Assembly (NCBI GenBank): GCA_020635495.1
Contig: JACJZQ010000013.1
Span: forward strand, 44,026 to 108,025
From: Flavobacteriales bacterium
GTDB lineage: Bacteria > Bacteroidota > Bacteroidia > UBA10329
Reading direction: 5' to 3'
DNA: 64,000 nt
Under the pieces are notes generated by a model, which saw nothing but the letters and a program-made list of their open reading frames with translations, was not told the origin of the DNA and did no database searches. This document shows, one piece after another, positions 44,076-52,159 of this stretch; position 1 is the first letter of the stretch, and each line of letters starts with the position of its first letter. A program made the translations under genes and the position numbers.

Positions 44076-45940
44076 TGGCCGAGCTGGACGACACAGAACT
44101 ACCAAAAGAAAGACCGAAAACATCGGTTCAATTGTTTAAGGAGAAACTCCTTGATGAGCAAATGATTGAGATTGCCGATGGAGAAGTAACAGAAAATGTA
44201 GTAATTGAAGCAAAAGACTTTAAGGGCCTTTCTCTAAAGGTTTCCAATTATACTTTTTACGGTGGCGTCAATTTTGACGGGGTGGATTTTGGTGGTGGCA
44301 TTCAATTCATCAACTGTACGTTTAAAATGCAATTGGGCTTTCATAGATGCAAAGCCAGTGATTATAATGCGATCTTCAATCAAGACTCTTGCAACTTTTT
44401 CATCGAAAACTGCAACATTGATTCGCTGCTTATTTATGCACAGACCAATTTCTACAGGGGAATTAAAATCAGTAATAAAACAAGAATCCGGTCATTACAA
44501 ATAAATGCTACACAGAGTTCCAAGTCGGGTGGAAGTGGATTCATTCTGGACGACTGCGAGGTAACTGAACAATTTGATATCAGCGATTTACGCATTCCAT
44601 ACGGTAGTTTCAGGATGGACAACCTACTAACTGGGGCGCAAATTAGGATTGACAATGTAAATGCTGATTTCTGCTCCATTCAAGGAGAACAAAGTGCCTT
44701 TAAGCGTGATATGATGATAAGCAAGTGTGAGTTTGGCGGCCTAAGCATTAGTCAAGCGGAGTTTATGGATGACGTCACGCTATCAGCTGTTAAGGTTAAC
44801 AAAACCATGACGCTTAAGGGTGGAAATTACAAACGTTCGCTATTCGTCAATTCAATGGATTCGGGAGGTGGTCCGCCAGGTGGTATGAGTGAGCTATATA
44901 TTGAAGGATGCAACTTTGGGACTGCCTTAGTTATTGATGGTAGAAAATCGGCTTTTAGACTATTGCAGTTGACTTTGAAGGCCACTATCAGTATGTCTGG
45001 CTCCATAGAGTTCTATGGGATGAGTGTAGAAAGAACAAGTATTTCTGGCATCATTTCTAATCTCACAGTATCATTTGACAACGTGGTGTTTCATGAATTA
45101 AATCTTGAAGTCTTGAAAAACTACGGTAAACTGGTGTTTTTGAATTGTCCAAGTGATGAGCGGGAAGGCTCTTTTTTAAGTAGCAGGAGTGCAAATTTGG
45201 GAGAGACTGAATTCCAGAATATGAGATTTAACACTTATCCAATAATTTACATCTCGGATTCACAATGGAGCAAAGTCGAGTCATCAAATGTTGTTTGGTT
45301 CAATGATGAGCAACTTATCACCCCTCCAATTATGTTACCGGAATTTCAATCTGCAAAAGACCCTGCCGATGCTTTAAGGCGAAGAAAAGAAGTGTACAGA
45401 CAGCTCAAACATGCGTGTGAAAGACAGGGCGATCGTATACAGGCGCTTGAGTTTAAGTCCAGAGAAATGCAAGCCTACAGAAAGTTATTGTTAGGAGAGT
45501 CCACTTGCTGGCCCGAATGGTCAGTAAAGATTTATCGGTGGTTCAAGAACAAAACTCATGGAAGTAGCGACAAAATCATCTTGTGGTTGGGCATGACTAA
45601 CGACCACGGGCTTAATTGGATAAAACCGCTTTGCCTTACGCTTGTTGCCACCGCGCTTTTCTATCCGTTCGTTTTGATCGATGCTGCACCCGATGTCCAC
45701 TGGACATTTGAACCGACCATAGCGGGGCTTACGCGGCTTTGGGACTTGGGAATGGACAATTGGGGCGTTTATTGGCAGATGTTGAACCCTGCCCGAAGAA
45801 CCGACATTATGCTGGGTAACCTTTTAGGTGAAAACGGCCACCCTTCGGCCTTGGTGTATTTTCTGGAAACGCTCCACCGTATCATTCTTACTTTCTTTGT
45901 TTTTCAGACCATATCAGCATTCAGAAAATTTGTGAAGTAA
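44075..45940 (+). CDS. Beta-helix (pentapeptide-like) protein with two C-terminal membrane helices
   Basis: A 621-aa protein from the ATG at 44075. Residues 30-420 consist of irregular short-strand repeats with aromatic or aliphatic residues at regular steps (GVNFDGVDFGGGIQFINCTF, NFFIENCNIDSLLIY), as in pentapeptide or right-handed beta helices. A helical linker (YRQLKHACERQGDRIQALEF, about 450-490) leads to two hydrophobic helices at about 515-536 and 595-617. It ends QTISAFRKFVK, as in pentapeptide/ion-channel-like membrane proteins. It has no signal peptide, so the helix bundle is probably cytoplasmic and anchored to the inner membrane. One-base overlaps on both sides (TGATG, TAATG) place it firmly in the restriction operon. 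Function unknown; a membrane effector is inferred. Confidence 0.8.
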   Translation: MAELDDTELPKERPKTSVQLFKEKLLDEQMIEIADGEVTENVVIEAKDFKGLSLKVSNYTFYGGVNFDGVDFGGGIQFINCTFKMQLGFHRCKASDYNAIFNQDSCNFFIENCNIDSLLIYAQTNFYRGIKISNKTRIRSLQINATQSSKSGGSGFILDDCEVTEQFDISDLRIPYGSFRMDNLLTGAQIRIDNVNADFCSIQGEQSAFKRDMMISKCEFGGLSISQAEFMDDVTLSAVKVNKTMTLKGGNYKRSLFVNSMDSGGGPPGGMSELYIEGCNFGTALVIDGRKSAFRLLQLTLKATISMSGSIEFYGMSVERTSISGIISNLTVSFDNVVFHELNLEVLKNYGKLVFLNCPSDEREGSFLSSRSANLGETEFQNMRFNTYPIIYISDSQWSKVESSNVVWFNDEQLITPPIMLPEFQSAKDPADALRRRKEVYRQLKHACERQGDRIQALEFKSREMQAYRKLLLGESTCWPEWSVKIYRWFKNKTHGSSDKIILWLGMTNDHGLNWIKPLCLTLVATALFYPFVLIDAAPDVHWTFEPTIAGLTRLWDLGMDNWGVYWQMLNPARRTDIMLGNLLGENGHPSALVYFLETLHRIILTFFVFQTISAFRKFVK

Positions 45941-47634
45941 TGGCCAAAGGCAACCCGAAGAAATTGGAACTAACGTGGATAGGCAAGGGCGAAGAACCCA
46001 AGCTGGAACCGCGTATTCTTATTGAAAATCCTGAATATAGCTATGGCGACCCCGATAGCGGGAACATGCTCATCCATGGCGATAACCTCCTTGCCCTTAA
46101 AGCCTTGGAGCAGGACTTTGCAGGGCAGGTGAAGTGCATCTACATAGACCCGCCTTACAATACAGGTAATGCATTTGAACATTACGATGATGGCATTGAG
46201 CACAGCGAATGGCTCAATCTCATTACGCCAAGGTTAAAACTTCTACGTGACCTTCTAGCGCATGATGGTTCCATTTGGATTTCGATTGATGATGACGAAA
46301 GCCATTATTTGAAAGTGCTATGCGATGAAATTTTTGGTCGAAAAAACTTTGTCAATAATGTGATTTGGGAAAAAAAATATACAGTAGCAAATGATGCCCG
46401 CTACTTTTCAGATACTCACGACCACATATTGGTCTATGCCAAAAACAAAGACTGTTGGGTTGTTAACCGATTGCCGCGTACGGATTCAATGAATTTGGCA
46501 TATAAGAATCCTGACAATCATCCAAAGGGGCCTTGGAAAGCAACCCCGCTACACGCAAAAAGTGGTTCTGATAGCGGTGAGAAGTTTTCCTTCAAGTTTA
46601 AAAATGGTGTTACATGGTCTCCCCCAGAGGGAACGTATCCCCGGTTTTCCAAGGATCGCTTGAAGGAATTAGATGAAAATGATGAGATATATTTTGGGAA
46701 ATCAGGAAATAGTATTCCATCAAGAAAGACATTTCTTTCAGAACTAAAAACAGATGGACTGGTAGCAAGGACGCTTTGGAGGTATGACGAAGTTGGGCAT
46801 AATCATGAAGCGAAGAGTGAAGTCAAAGCCTTTAATAATAATGACCCATTTGGCACACCAAAACCTGAACGATTAGTTGAACGCATCATTACACTATCGT
46901 CCAATGAAGGCGATATTGTCTTAGACTCTTTCCTTGGCAGCGGCACCACAGCAGCCGTAGCTCACAAGATGGGCCGCAAGTGGATAGGTGTAGAATTGGG
47001 AGACCATGCCATTACGCACTGTGTGCCACGCCTCAAGAAGGTGGTAGATGGTGAGCAGGGCGGCATCAGTAAAGCAGTGGAATGGAAGGGCGGGGGTGGT
47101 TTCAAGTTTTACACACTGGCACCATCACTGCTTAACCAAGATGCCTTTGGCAATTGGGTCATCAGCAAAGAATATAACGCGCCCATGCTGGCCGCGGCCA
47201 TGGCCAAGCAGGAGGGGTTCAATTACCAGCCCAGTGAGTCGGTGTACTGGAAACAGGGGCAGAGCACCGAGCGCGATTTCATCTTCACCACCACGCAGTT
47301 CCTAACCGTGCAGATGCTTGATAGCATCCACGATCAGATGAAAGAGGATGAAAGCCTGCTCATTGCCTGCACGGCATTCCACAAAGAGTGCAAAGGCCGC
47401 CACTCCAACATCAGCCTAAAGAAGATTCCTCACATGCTGCTTGGTCGCTGCGAGTTCGGTAAGGACGATTACAGTATGAATATTGTGAATGTGCCGCAAA
47501 GTCCGGAACAGGATTCTATGGATTTACAAGATGGGCAGGATGATGGTCTGGAACAGGATTTTAATGATTTAGAGGATGGGCAGGATTATTTAGGGGAAGA
47601 GAATGATGAAGGCAGGCAGCAAACGTTATTCTGA
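45940..47634 (+). CDS. Type III-like DNA methyltransferase (Mod)
   Basis: A 564-aa adenine- or N4-cytosine-type methyltransferase of the beta class, with catalytic motif DPPYNTG at residues 70-76 before the AdoMet-binding motif FLGSGTT at 331-337. The target-recognition region lies between them. The N-terminal MLIHGDNLLALKAL and VIWEKKY segments are typical of type III Mod. The DPPY form indicates N6-adenine as most likely. The last 40 residues (from about 522) are an acidic, repetitive tail (LQDGQDDGLEQDFNDLEDGQD) encoded by CAGGATT-type DNA repeats, which seems to be an acquired extension. It supplies the recognition subunit for the Res protein encoded two genes downstream. Confidence 0.92.
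   Translation: MAKGNPKKLELTWIGKGEEPKLEPRILIENPEYSYGDPDSGNMLIHGDNLLALKALEQDFAGQVKCIYIDPPYNTGNAFEHYDDGIEHSEWLNLITPRLKLLRDLLAHDGSIWISIDDDESHYLKVLCDEIFGRKNFVNNVIWEKKYTVANDARYFSDTHDHILVYAKNKDCWVVNRLPRTDSMNLAYKNPDNHPKGPWKATPLHAKSGSDSGEKFSFKFKNGVTWSPPEGTYPRFSKDRLKELDENDEIYFGKSGNSIPSRKTFLSELKTDGLVARTLWRYDEVGHNHEAKSEVKAFNNNDPFGTPKPERLVERIITLSSNEGDIVLDSFLGSGTTAAVAHKMGRKWIGVELGDHAITHCVPRLKKVVDGEQGGISKAVEWKGGGGFKFYTLAPSLLNQDAFGNWVISKEYNAPMLAAAMAKQEGFNYQPSESVYWKQGQSTERDFIFTTTQFLTVQMLDSIHDQMKEDESLLIACTAFHKECKGRHSNISLKKIPHMLLGRCEFGKDDYSMNIVNVPQSPEQDSMDLQDGQDDGLEQDFNDLEDGQDYLGEENDEGRQQTLF
47506..47600. repeat. CAGGATT repeat block within the 3' end of mod
   Basis: GAACAGGATT occurs at 47506-47515 and 47551-47560. 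A 21-bp word (GATTTA, two variable positions, then GATGGGCAGGAT) occurs at 47521-47541 and 47566-47586. The reverse complement AATCCTGTTC is found after the next gene at 48092-48101, so the GxxExxY gene is bracketed by related sequences in opposite orientation. The block is read in frame as the acidic tail of Mod. Confidence 0.7.
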
Positions 47635-47643
47635 GTGAGGGGA

Positions 47644-48042
47644 ATGGCAGAGGATGTAAATAAACTGACCCATCGCATCATCGGTTGTGCCATGCAGGTG
47701 CACCGCGTGCTTGGCAATGGCTTTCAGGAACTCATCTACCAACGGGCATTGGCATTGGAATTTGCCGCGCAGGGACTTTCGTATGAGCGCGAGAAGGAAA
47801 TGAGCATCTATTACCGCGAACAAGCAATCGGCACCAGACGCGTGGACTTTTTTGTGGAAGAGGAAGTAATGGTGGAACTGAAGGCCGTCAGCCAATTGGA
47901 AGAAGTGCACAAGGCGCAGGCCATCAACTATTTGGAGGCCTATGGCGTAGCCCATGGCCTGCTCATCAACTTCGGCCAAACCAGCTTGGAATTCAAGCGC
48001 GTTTACAACAAGCGTCTTGTCAATCCTTCAGACCCTGTTTAA
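47644..48042 (+). CDS. GxxExxY-family PD-(D/E)XK protein
   Basis: A 132-aa protein of the GxxExxY family (PDDEXK_3). The eponymous motif is GNGFQELIY near residues 24-32, preceded by HRIIGCAMQVHRVLG. The nuclease-like core is RRVDFFVEEEVMVELKAV (D, then E-x-K). It ends with INFGQTSLEFKRVYN, also standard. The ATG at 47644 is preferred over a GTG at 47635. It probably folds as a small endonuclease-like domain, but no activity is known to me for the family. It lies 9 bp after mod and 64 bp before res, flanked by opposed AATCCTG/CAGGATT repeats. Confidence 0.88.
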   Translation: MAEDVNKLTHRIIGCAMQVHRVLGNGFQELIYQRALALEFAAQGLSYEREKEMSIYYREQAIGTRRVDFFVEEEVMVELKAVSQLEEVHKAQAINYLEAYGVAHGLLINFGQTSLEFKRVYNKRLVNPSDPV

Positions 48043-48049
48043 CCCAAGA

Positions 48050-48106
48050 AAACCAAATGACCGAAATCCTGTCAATCCTGATAATCCCTCCAATCCTGTT
48101 CAAGAC
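48050..48106. repeat. AATCCTG repeat block between the GxxExxY gene and res
   Basis: The words AATCCTG, AATCCTGA, AATCCCT and AATCCTGTTC follow one another at 48065-48101, the mirror image of the CAGGATT block at the end of mod. A further CAATCCTTC word lies at about 48020. This 64-bp leader directly precedes the res start ATG at 48107 and must carry its ribosome-binding site. Confidence 0.65.
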
Positions 48107-50779
48107 ATGAGCGAGAAAGCTACTTACATCAAACAGCGCCTTTCCCTGCGCGAACCGTTGAAGGAGGCACTTGACATTCTGGTCAAGCTATCAGATACGC
48201 TTGAACTGAAAAAGGAGGTTGACCTTGTTGCCGAGTTGGATAAGGTAAAGTCCTTGTATCCGACATGTACCGATTTTGAGCGTGATTTTCCTTCCATCTG
48301 TTTTGCTATTGCTACAGGGGTGGGTAAAACGCGCCTGATGGGCGCTTGCATTGCCTATTTGTATCTGACCAAAGGCATTCGCCATTTCTTTGTGTTGGCT
48401 CCCAACCTTACCATTTATGAGAAATTGGTCAAGGACTTCAACGAGCCCAACAACCCCAAGTATGTTTTTCAGGGCATTGCAGAGTTTGTGCATAACCGCC
48501 CCGTGGTCATCAATGGTGACAACTATGGGCAGGTGTCAGGGTTATTCTCAGAGTCTGACATACACATTAATGTATTCAACATCAGCAAGTTCAATCGTGA
48601 TGCCGCCAGCCCCAAGAGCGGCAAGGAAAAAGGCAGCACGCCACGGATGAAACGGCTTTCCGAATATATCGGCACTTCATATTGGGAGTACCTTTCTAAA
48701 CTGGATGACCTCGTCATCCTGATGGATGAAGCACACCGTTACCATGCAGATGCTTCTAAGGCGGCCATCAATGAGCTGAAACCGATACTCGGTATCGAGC
48801 TTACTGCAACTGCCATTGCCGACAACAAAAAGCCATTCAAGAATGTGGTCTATGAATACAGTCTTGGGCGTGCGCTGCAAGATGGTAAGTATGTGAAGCA
48901 TCCGACCATTGCCACACGGCAGAACTTTAAGAAAACAGGGCTTTCCGAAAAGGAAGTAGAGGCTTTGATGCTGGAAGACGCCATCAGTGTGCATCTGTCC
49001 ACAAAGGAGCATTTGGAGCTTTATTCTAAGAATACAGGCGCCAAGTTGGTAAAGCCGTTTGTACTTGTAGCCTGTAAGGACACGACCCATGCTAAGGAAG
49101 TGTATGATTACATCCGTTCGGATGAGTTCTACAATGGTGACTACATGGATAAGGTGCTTCAAATAGATAGCACCACCAAAACGGATGATGTAGAACAGCA
49201 GTTTGTCAATTTGGAGCAAACGGACAATCTCATTGAGATAGTCATCCATGTGAGCATGCTCAAGGAGGGGTGGGATGTGACCAACCTTTACACCATTGTT
49301 CCATTGCGGGCATCTAACGCACCCGTGTTGGTAGAACAGACCATTGGTAGAGGACTTCGATTGCCATTTGGTGGTCAGCGAACGGGAGTAAAAGAAGTGG
49401 ACACGCTTACGGTCATGGCACATGATAACTTCCAAAACGTCATTGACGCAGCCAAAGACCCTAACTCAGTCCTCAATAAGCTCTCTTATGTTGAGATTCC
49501 TGAAAGTGAACTGAAAGAGAAAGGTACTGTGATAACCTCCAGGTCCAATGTGGAATTGGAAATAGAGGAGGAAAAAAAGAAGGTGGAAGCAATAGCTGAC
49601 CCAGTCGCCAAACGGAATGCGGTAAACAATTTGGATGCCAAAAGGCTCATCATCGACATTACCAGTAAGCCGAGTGGCTTGACCCAAGTAAAGACCTACC
49701 AAGACCTTTCCAAGAAAGAGGTCAAGAAACAGGTCATTACCAAAATTGAAAAGGAGCTTGAAAAGCGTTCCGACCTGTTTGCACAGGATGTGGTAAAGGA
49801 AGCGGAAGCCATTTATGAAGCGGTGGTTGAAAGCTATCGCAAGAATATCATTGAGATTCCAAGAATGTCATTGGTGCCTGATGAGGTCACAGCTTCATTC
49901 AAAGACTTTGACCTTGATACTTCTGTTGGGTTCGACCAGCAGGCTTTACAGGAAGAAATCATGCGCTTGGGATTGATGGATAATTCGGTTGATTTCATTC
50001 AAGTGAAGCAAGGAGCATTTTCACGGGAAACACCCGTTAATCAGATTGTCACTGCCTTGATGGACTTTCCAGAGGTGAACTATGACGAGAATGCCGCACT
50101 CTTGCACAAATTGGCAACGCAAGCCATCAATGCCATCAGTTCAAAACTGGATGAGCCTTCTGAAATACGTACTGTAGTGCGTCAATTCAGAAGAGTTATT
50201 GCTTCCAACATCTATCCTCAGATGATGGCTCATTTTGAGGTGAGTGAACCAAAATACAGCCCACCAAATGTGTTGCCCTTTGTTCAGATTGAAGATTGGA
50301 ATTTCACACTCACCGAGCGTTACGGCTATGAAGATTATCGAGTAAAGGTGCCTGCTGGTTCTGTTTCCAAGTACGTGTTCAGAGGTTTTGAAAAAGCCTG
50401 TCACAAGGAATACAAGTTTGAATCCACAACGGAAAAGGACTTCGCAACGATTCTTGAAAACGACAAGAAAGTTTCGAAGTGGCTAAGGCCTGCACCAAGG
50501 CAGTTCCGTATCTATTGGGATAGGACCTCTAAGCAATATCTCCCTGACTTTGTAGTTGAAACAGGTGATTGTATTTACTTGGTTGAAACCAAGAAATCGA
50601 AAGACATCGGTACAGAGGAAGTGGAAGGCAAGAAACGTGCTGCGCTTGAGTATTGTACTCAGGCTACAGCTTACACCACAGCTAATGGAGGCAAGCCTTG
50701 GGAGTACCTATTGATACCTCACGATGAAGTGCAGGTGCATTCAACGTTGGAATATTTTGTTTCAAGATATTTAATGTAG
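48107..50779 (+). CDS. Type III restriction enzyme Res subunit (helicase-nuclease)
   Basis: An 890-aa protein from the ATG at 48107 (MSEKATYIKQRL); the longer frame to 47954 only translates the repeat leader and the end of the previous gene. Motifs: Walker A ATGVGKT at 69-75, DEAH at 207-210, helicase motif VI VEQTIGRGLRLPFG, and a C-terminal PD-(D/E)XK site LPDFVVE (D814) with VETKKSK (E827, K829). Type III Res proteins translocate or switch on ATP hydrolysis and cut when two unmethylated sites are met, using Mod for recognition. It is the last gene of the operon. Confidence 0.92.
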   Translation: MSEKATYIKQRLSLREPLKEALDILVKLSDTLELKKEVDLVAELDKVKSLYPTCTDFERDFPSICFAIATGVGKTRLMGACIAYLYLTKGIRHFFVLAPNLTIYEKLVKDFNEPNNPKYVFQGIAEFVHNRPVVINGDNYGQVSGLFSESDIHINVFNISKFNRDAASPKSGKEKGSTPRMKRLSEYIGTSYWEYLSKLDDLVILMDEAHRYHADASKAAINELKPILGIELTATAIADNKKPFKNVVYEYSLGRALQDGKYVKHPTIATRQNFKKTGLSEKEVEALMLEDAISVHLSTKEHLELYSKNTGAKLVKPFVLVACKDTTHAKEVYDYIRSDEFYNGDYMDKVLQIDSTTKTDDVEQQFVNLEQTDNLIEIVIHVSMLKEGWDVTNLYTIVPLRASNAPVLVEQTIGRGLRLPFGGQRTGVKEVDTLTVMAHDNFQNVIDAAKDPNSVLNKLSYVEIPESELKEKGTVITSRSNVELEIEEEKKKVEAIADPVAKRNAVNNLDAKRLIIDITSKPSGLTQVKTYQDLSKKEVKKQVITKIEKELEKRSDLFAQDVVKEAEAIYEAVVESYRKNIIEIPRMSLVPDEVTASFKDFDLDTSVGFDQQALQEEIMRLGLMDNSVDFIQVKQGAFSRETPVNQIVTALMDFPEVNYDENAALLHKLATQAINAISSKLDEPSEIRTVVRQFRRVIASNIYPQMMAHFEVSEPKYSPPNVLPFVQIEDWNFTLTERYGYEDYRVKVPAGSVSKYVFRGFEKACHKEYKFESTTEKDFATILENDKKVSKWLRPAPRQFRIYWDRTSKQYLPDFVVETGDCIYLVETKKSKDIGTEEVEGKKRAALEYCTQATAYTTANGGKPWEYLLIPHDEVQVHSTLEYFVSRYLM

Positions 50780-50838
50780 TCTACGCTGGCCCCGCAGTCG
50801 CGGGTGTTCCGAAAGGTCACTCGTGACGAATGCAACAC

Positions 50839-50862
50839 GATCAGTTTTATAACTGATCTTTA
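50839..50862 (+). terminator. Weak hairpin terminator after res
   Basis: Perfect 8-bp stem GATCAGTT / AACTGATC around TTAT, followed by TTTAA, about 60 bp past the res stop. The surrounding sequence (GGTCACTCGTGACGAATGC) also looks like a dispersed extragenic element, so termination is a guess. Confidence 0.4.
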
Positions 50863-50876
50863 ACCAACCAACCCCA

Positions 50877-51114
50877 ATGCCCCTAACCCCACAAGAACAA
50901 GCCTTCCGCTACACTTCGACCAAGCTCAGTGCAGGCAACATGGTCAAAGGCCATTTAATTCTTTGAGGGGGTCTAACCACACAGACCTACTAGGTTTATC
51001 TCCTGCTGTTGGCCTCAAAACCTAGTAGGTCTTTATCTTCACCTAGTGCGGGTCTTTACCGCGTGCCCAACCAAACTAAAAACCAGATGCCCCTAACCCC
51101 GCAAGCGAGACCAA
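50877..51114. repeat. Palindrome cassette upstream of the PIN pair
   Basis: An ATGCCCCTAACCCCACAAG word at 50877 (frame MPLTPQEQAFRYTST, 29 codons to a TGA at 50966) is followed by a perfect 15-bp palindrome at 50983-50997 / 51018-51032 (AGACCTACTAGGTTT / AAACCTAGTAGGTCT), then by ATGCCCCTAACCCCGCAAG at 51087. The same order of word and palindrome follows the PIN gene at 52611-52756. The short frames are unlikely to be genes. Confidence 0.65.
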
Positions 51115-51174
51115 ATGATTTATGAGGTGTATGGGCTTACTGAGGAAGAGATAAGGATTGTAGAGAATGTATAA
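51115..51174 (+). pseudogene. C-terminal remnant resembling a type IIG/Eco57I-type DNA methylase
   Basis: Twenty codons read MIYEVYGLTEEEIRIVENV then stop. IYxLYGLTEEEIxIVE is the standard ending of N6-adenine methylases with a TaqI/Eco57I-type specificity domain, including type IIG enzymes and BREX PglX. No upstream coding sequence for such a protein exists here. It is therefore a probable relic of a second restriction-modification gene next to the type III operon; the short length keeps confidence moderate. Confidence 0.45.
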
Positions 51175-51226
51175 ACCAAATTGGCAGTATCTTCGTTAAC
51201 GCTCAAAACACCGGATCTTCAACGCT

Positions 51227-52159
51227 GTGACCAAGCTTAAACATACCCTGAAACTCGAAGGCTTTGATATGCCAAATGGCACGATACCTTTTGATATGCT
51301 GGTGGAAATAGCCGAAGCACTGAAAGAGGTATCTGGTGGTGCTTTACGGGTGTTAATGGAAGGTCATAGCACCAAAAAAGGGAAACAACCCGAATGGCTA
51401 CAGGCATCTACAGCTTTTGAACTTACTGGTTTGAAGCCAGGAAGTACAGTTCTGGAAATAAATACACCTCGACTATCGGATACATTGGTATCAGCGCAGA
51501 TGCCATTACCATATGGGGATATTCAGATTGAAAATGTCTCAAAAGGAAGTGCATTGGACCTTGGTCTGATGGCGTTTCAACAAGCGTTTCAAGGCAATGA
51601 CACTTCTCTACTGGATAAAGCTTTGCTTAGGGATATGCAGCGATTGAAGCGTGTATTCAAGAACAACCATGGGAGCTTTATTCTGGGTGGGAGTGATCGC
51701 TCTAACATTAGGCTTGATGCAAAAAGATTTACACAGATAAGAAAATTGGAAAGCGCTATTGCTCCCAGCATTACCGCACGGATAACAGGTAAATTGGAAC
51801 TGATGCGCCACAGTAATTCATCTGTGCAGATCATAGCCGATGGTCAGATCATCAGGGCTTATTTAACAGACCAGTTGAGTTTTGCTGATGCAAAGGAGTT
51901 TTTTGGCGAAGAGGTTACATTAGATGGCATTGCCCATTTTGACGCAAAACGTAAAGTCTCCCGATTTGAGGTGAAGACAATTCGTCTGGCTTCTGCGAGT
52001 GACGATTATTTTCGAAGAATGCCAGAGCCATTGGCACAACAGCTGTCAATGGTTCAGGAAGCTCAGATACAAGGTTATTCTGGCACCAAATTGAACAAGG
52101 TGATAGGCAAATGGCCGGGTACAGAAAACCTGAGTGAATTATTGGCAATGCTGGATTGA
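51227..52159 (+). CDS. Uncharacterised 310-aa protein paired with a PIN toxin
   Basis: It starts at a GTG (51227) and ends with a TGA that overlaps the ATG of the PIN gene by one base (TGATG). It is soluble with no signal peptide. Three regions can be seen: an N-terminal alpha/beta part (LKLEGFDMPNGTIPFDMLVEIAEALKEV), a central helical part (LLDKALLRDMQRLKRVFKNNHGSFILGG) and a beta-rich C-terminal part (VQIIADGQIIRAYLTDQ, VTLDGIAHFDAKRKVSRFEVKTI). No helix-turn-helix or AbrB fold is evident. The coupling suggests an antitoxin or accessory partner, but it is far larger than ordinary VapB antitoxins. Confidence 0.75.
   Translation: MTKLKHTLKLEGFDMPNGTIPFDMLVEIAEALKEVSGGALRVLMEGHSTKKGKQPEWLQASTAFELTGLKPGSTVLEINTPRLSDTLVSAQMPLPYGDIQIENVSKGSALDLGLMAFQQAFQGNDTSLLDKALLRDMQRLKRVFKNNHGSFILGGSDRSNIRLDAKRFTQIRKLESAIAPSITARITGKLELMRHSNSSVQIIADGQIIRAYLTDQLSFADAKEFFGEEVTLDGIAHFDAKRKVSRFEVKTIRLASASDDYFRRMPEPLAQQLSMVQEAQIQGYSGTKLNKVIGKWPGTENLSELLAMLD

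Noticed and set aside
47954..48106. Longer N-terminus for Res
   Set aside because: It would translate the end of the GxxExxY gene out of frame and the AATCCTG repeat leader (NPVNPDNPSNPV); the family begins at MSEKATYIKQ.
41157..50779. DISARM or BREX system
   Set aside because: The SNF2 helicase plus methyltransferase resembles class 1 DISARM, but no DUF1998 (DrmB) or phospholipase-D (DrmC) gene is present. The second helicase is a type III Res with its own nuclease. No PglZ or BrxC is found, so BREX is excluded.
50877..50966. Short gene MPLTPQEQAFRYTST...
   Set aside because: Thirty codons made of dispersed repeat words, with variants that stop at other places (51087, 52611); treated as part of a repeat unit.
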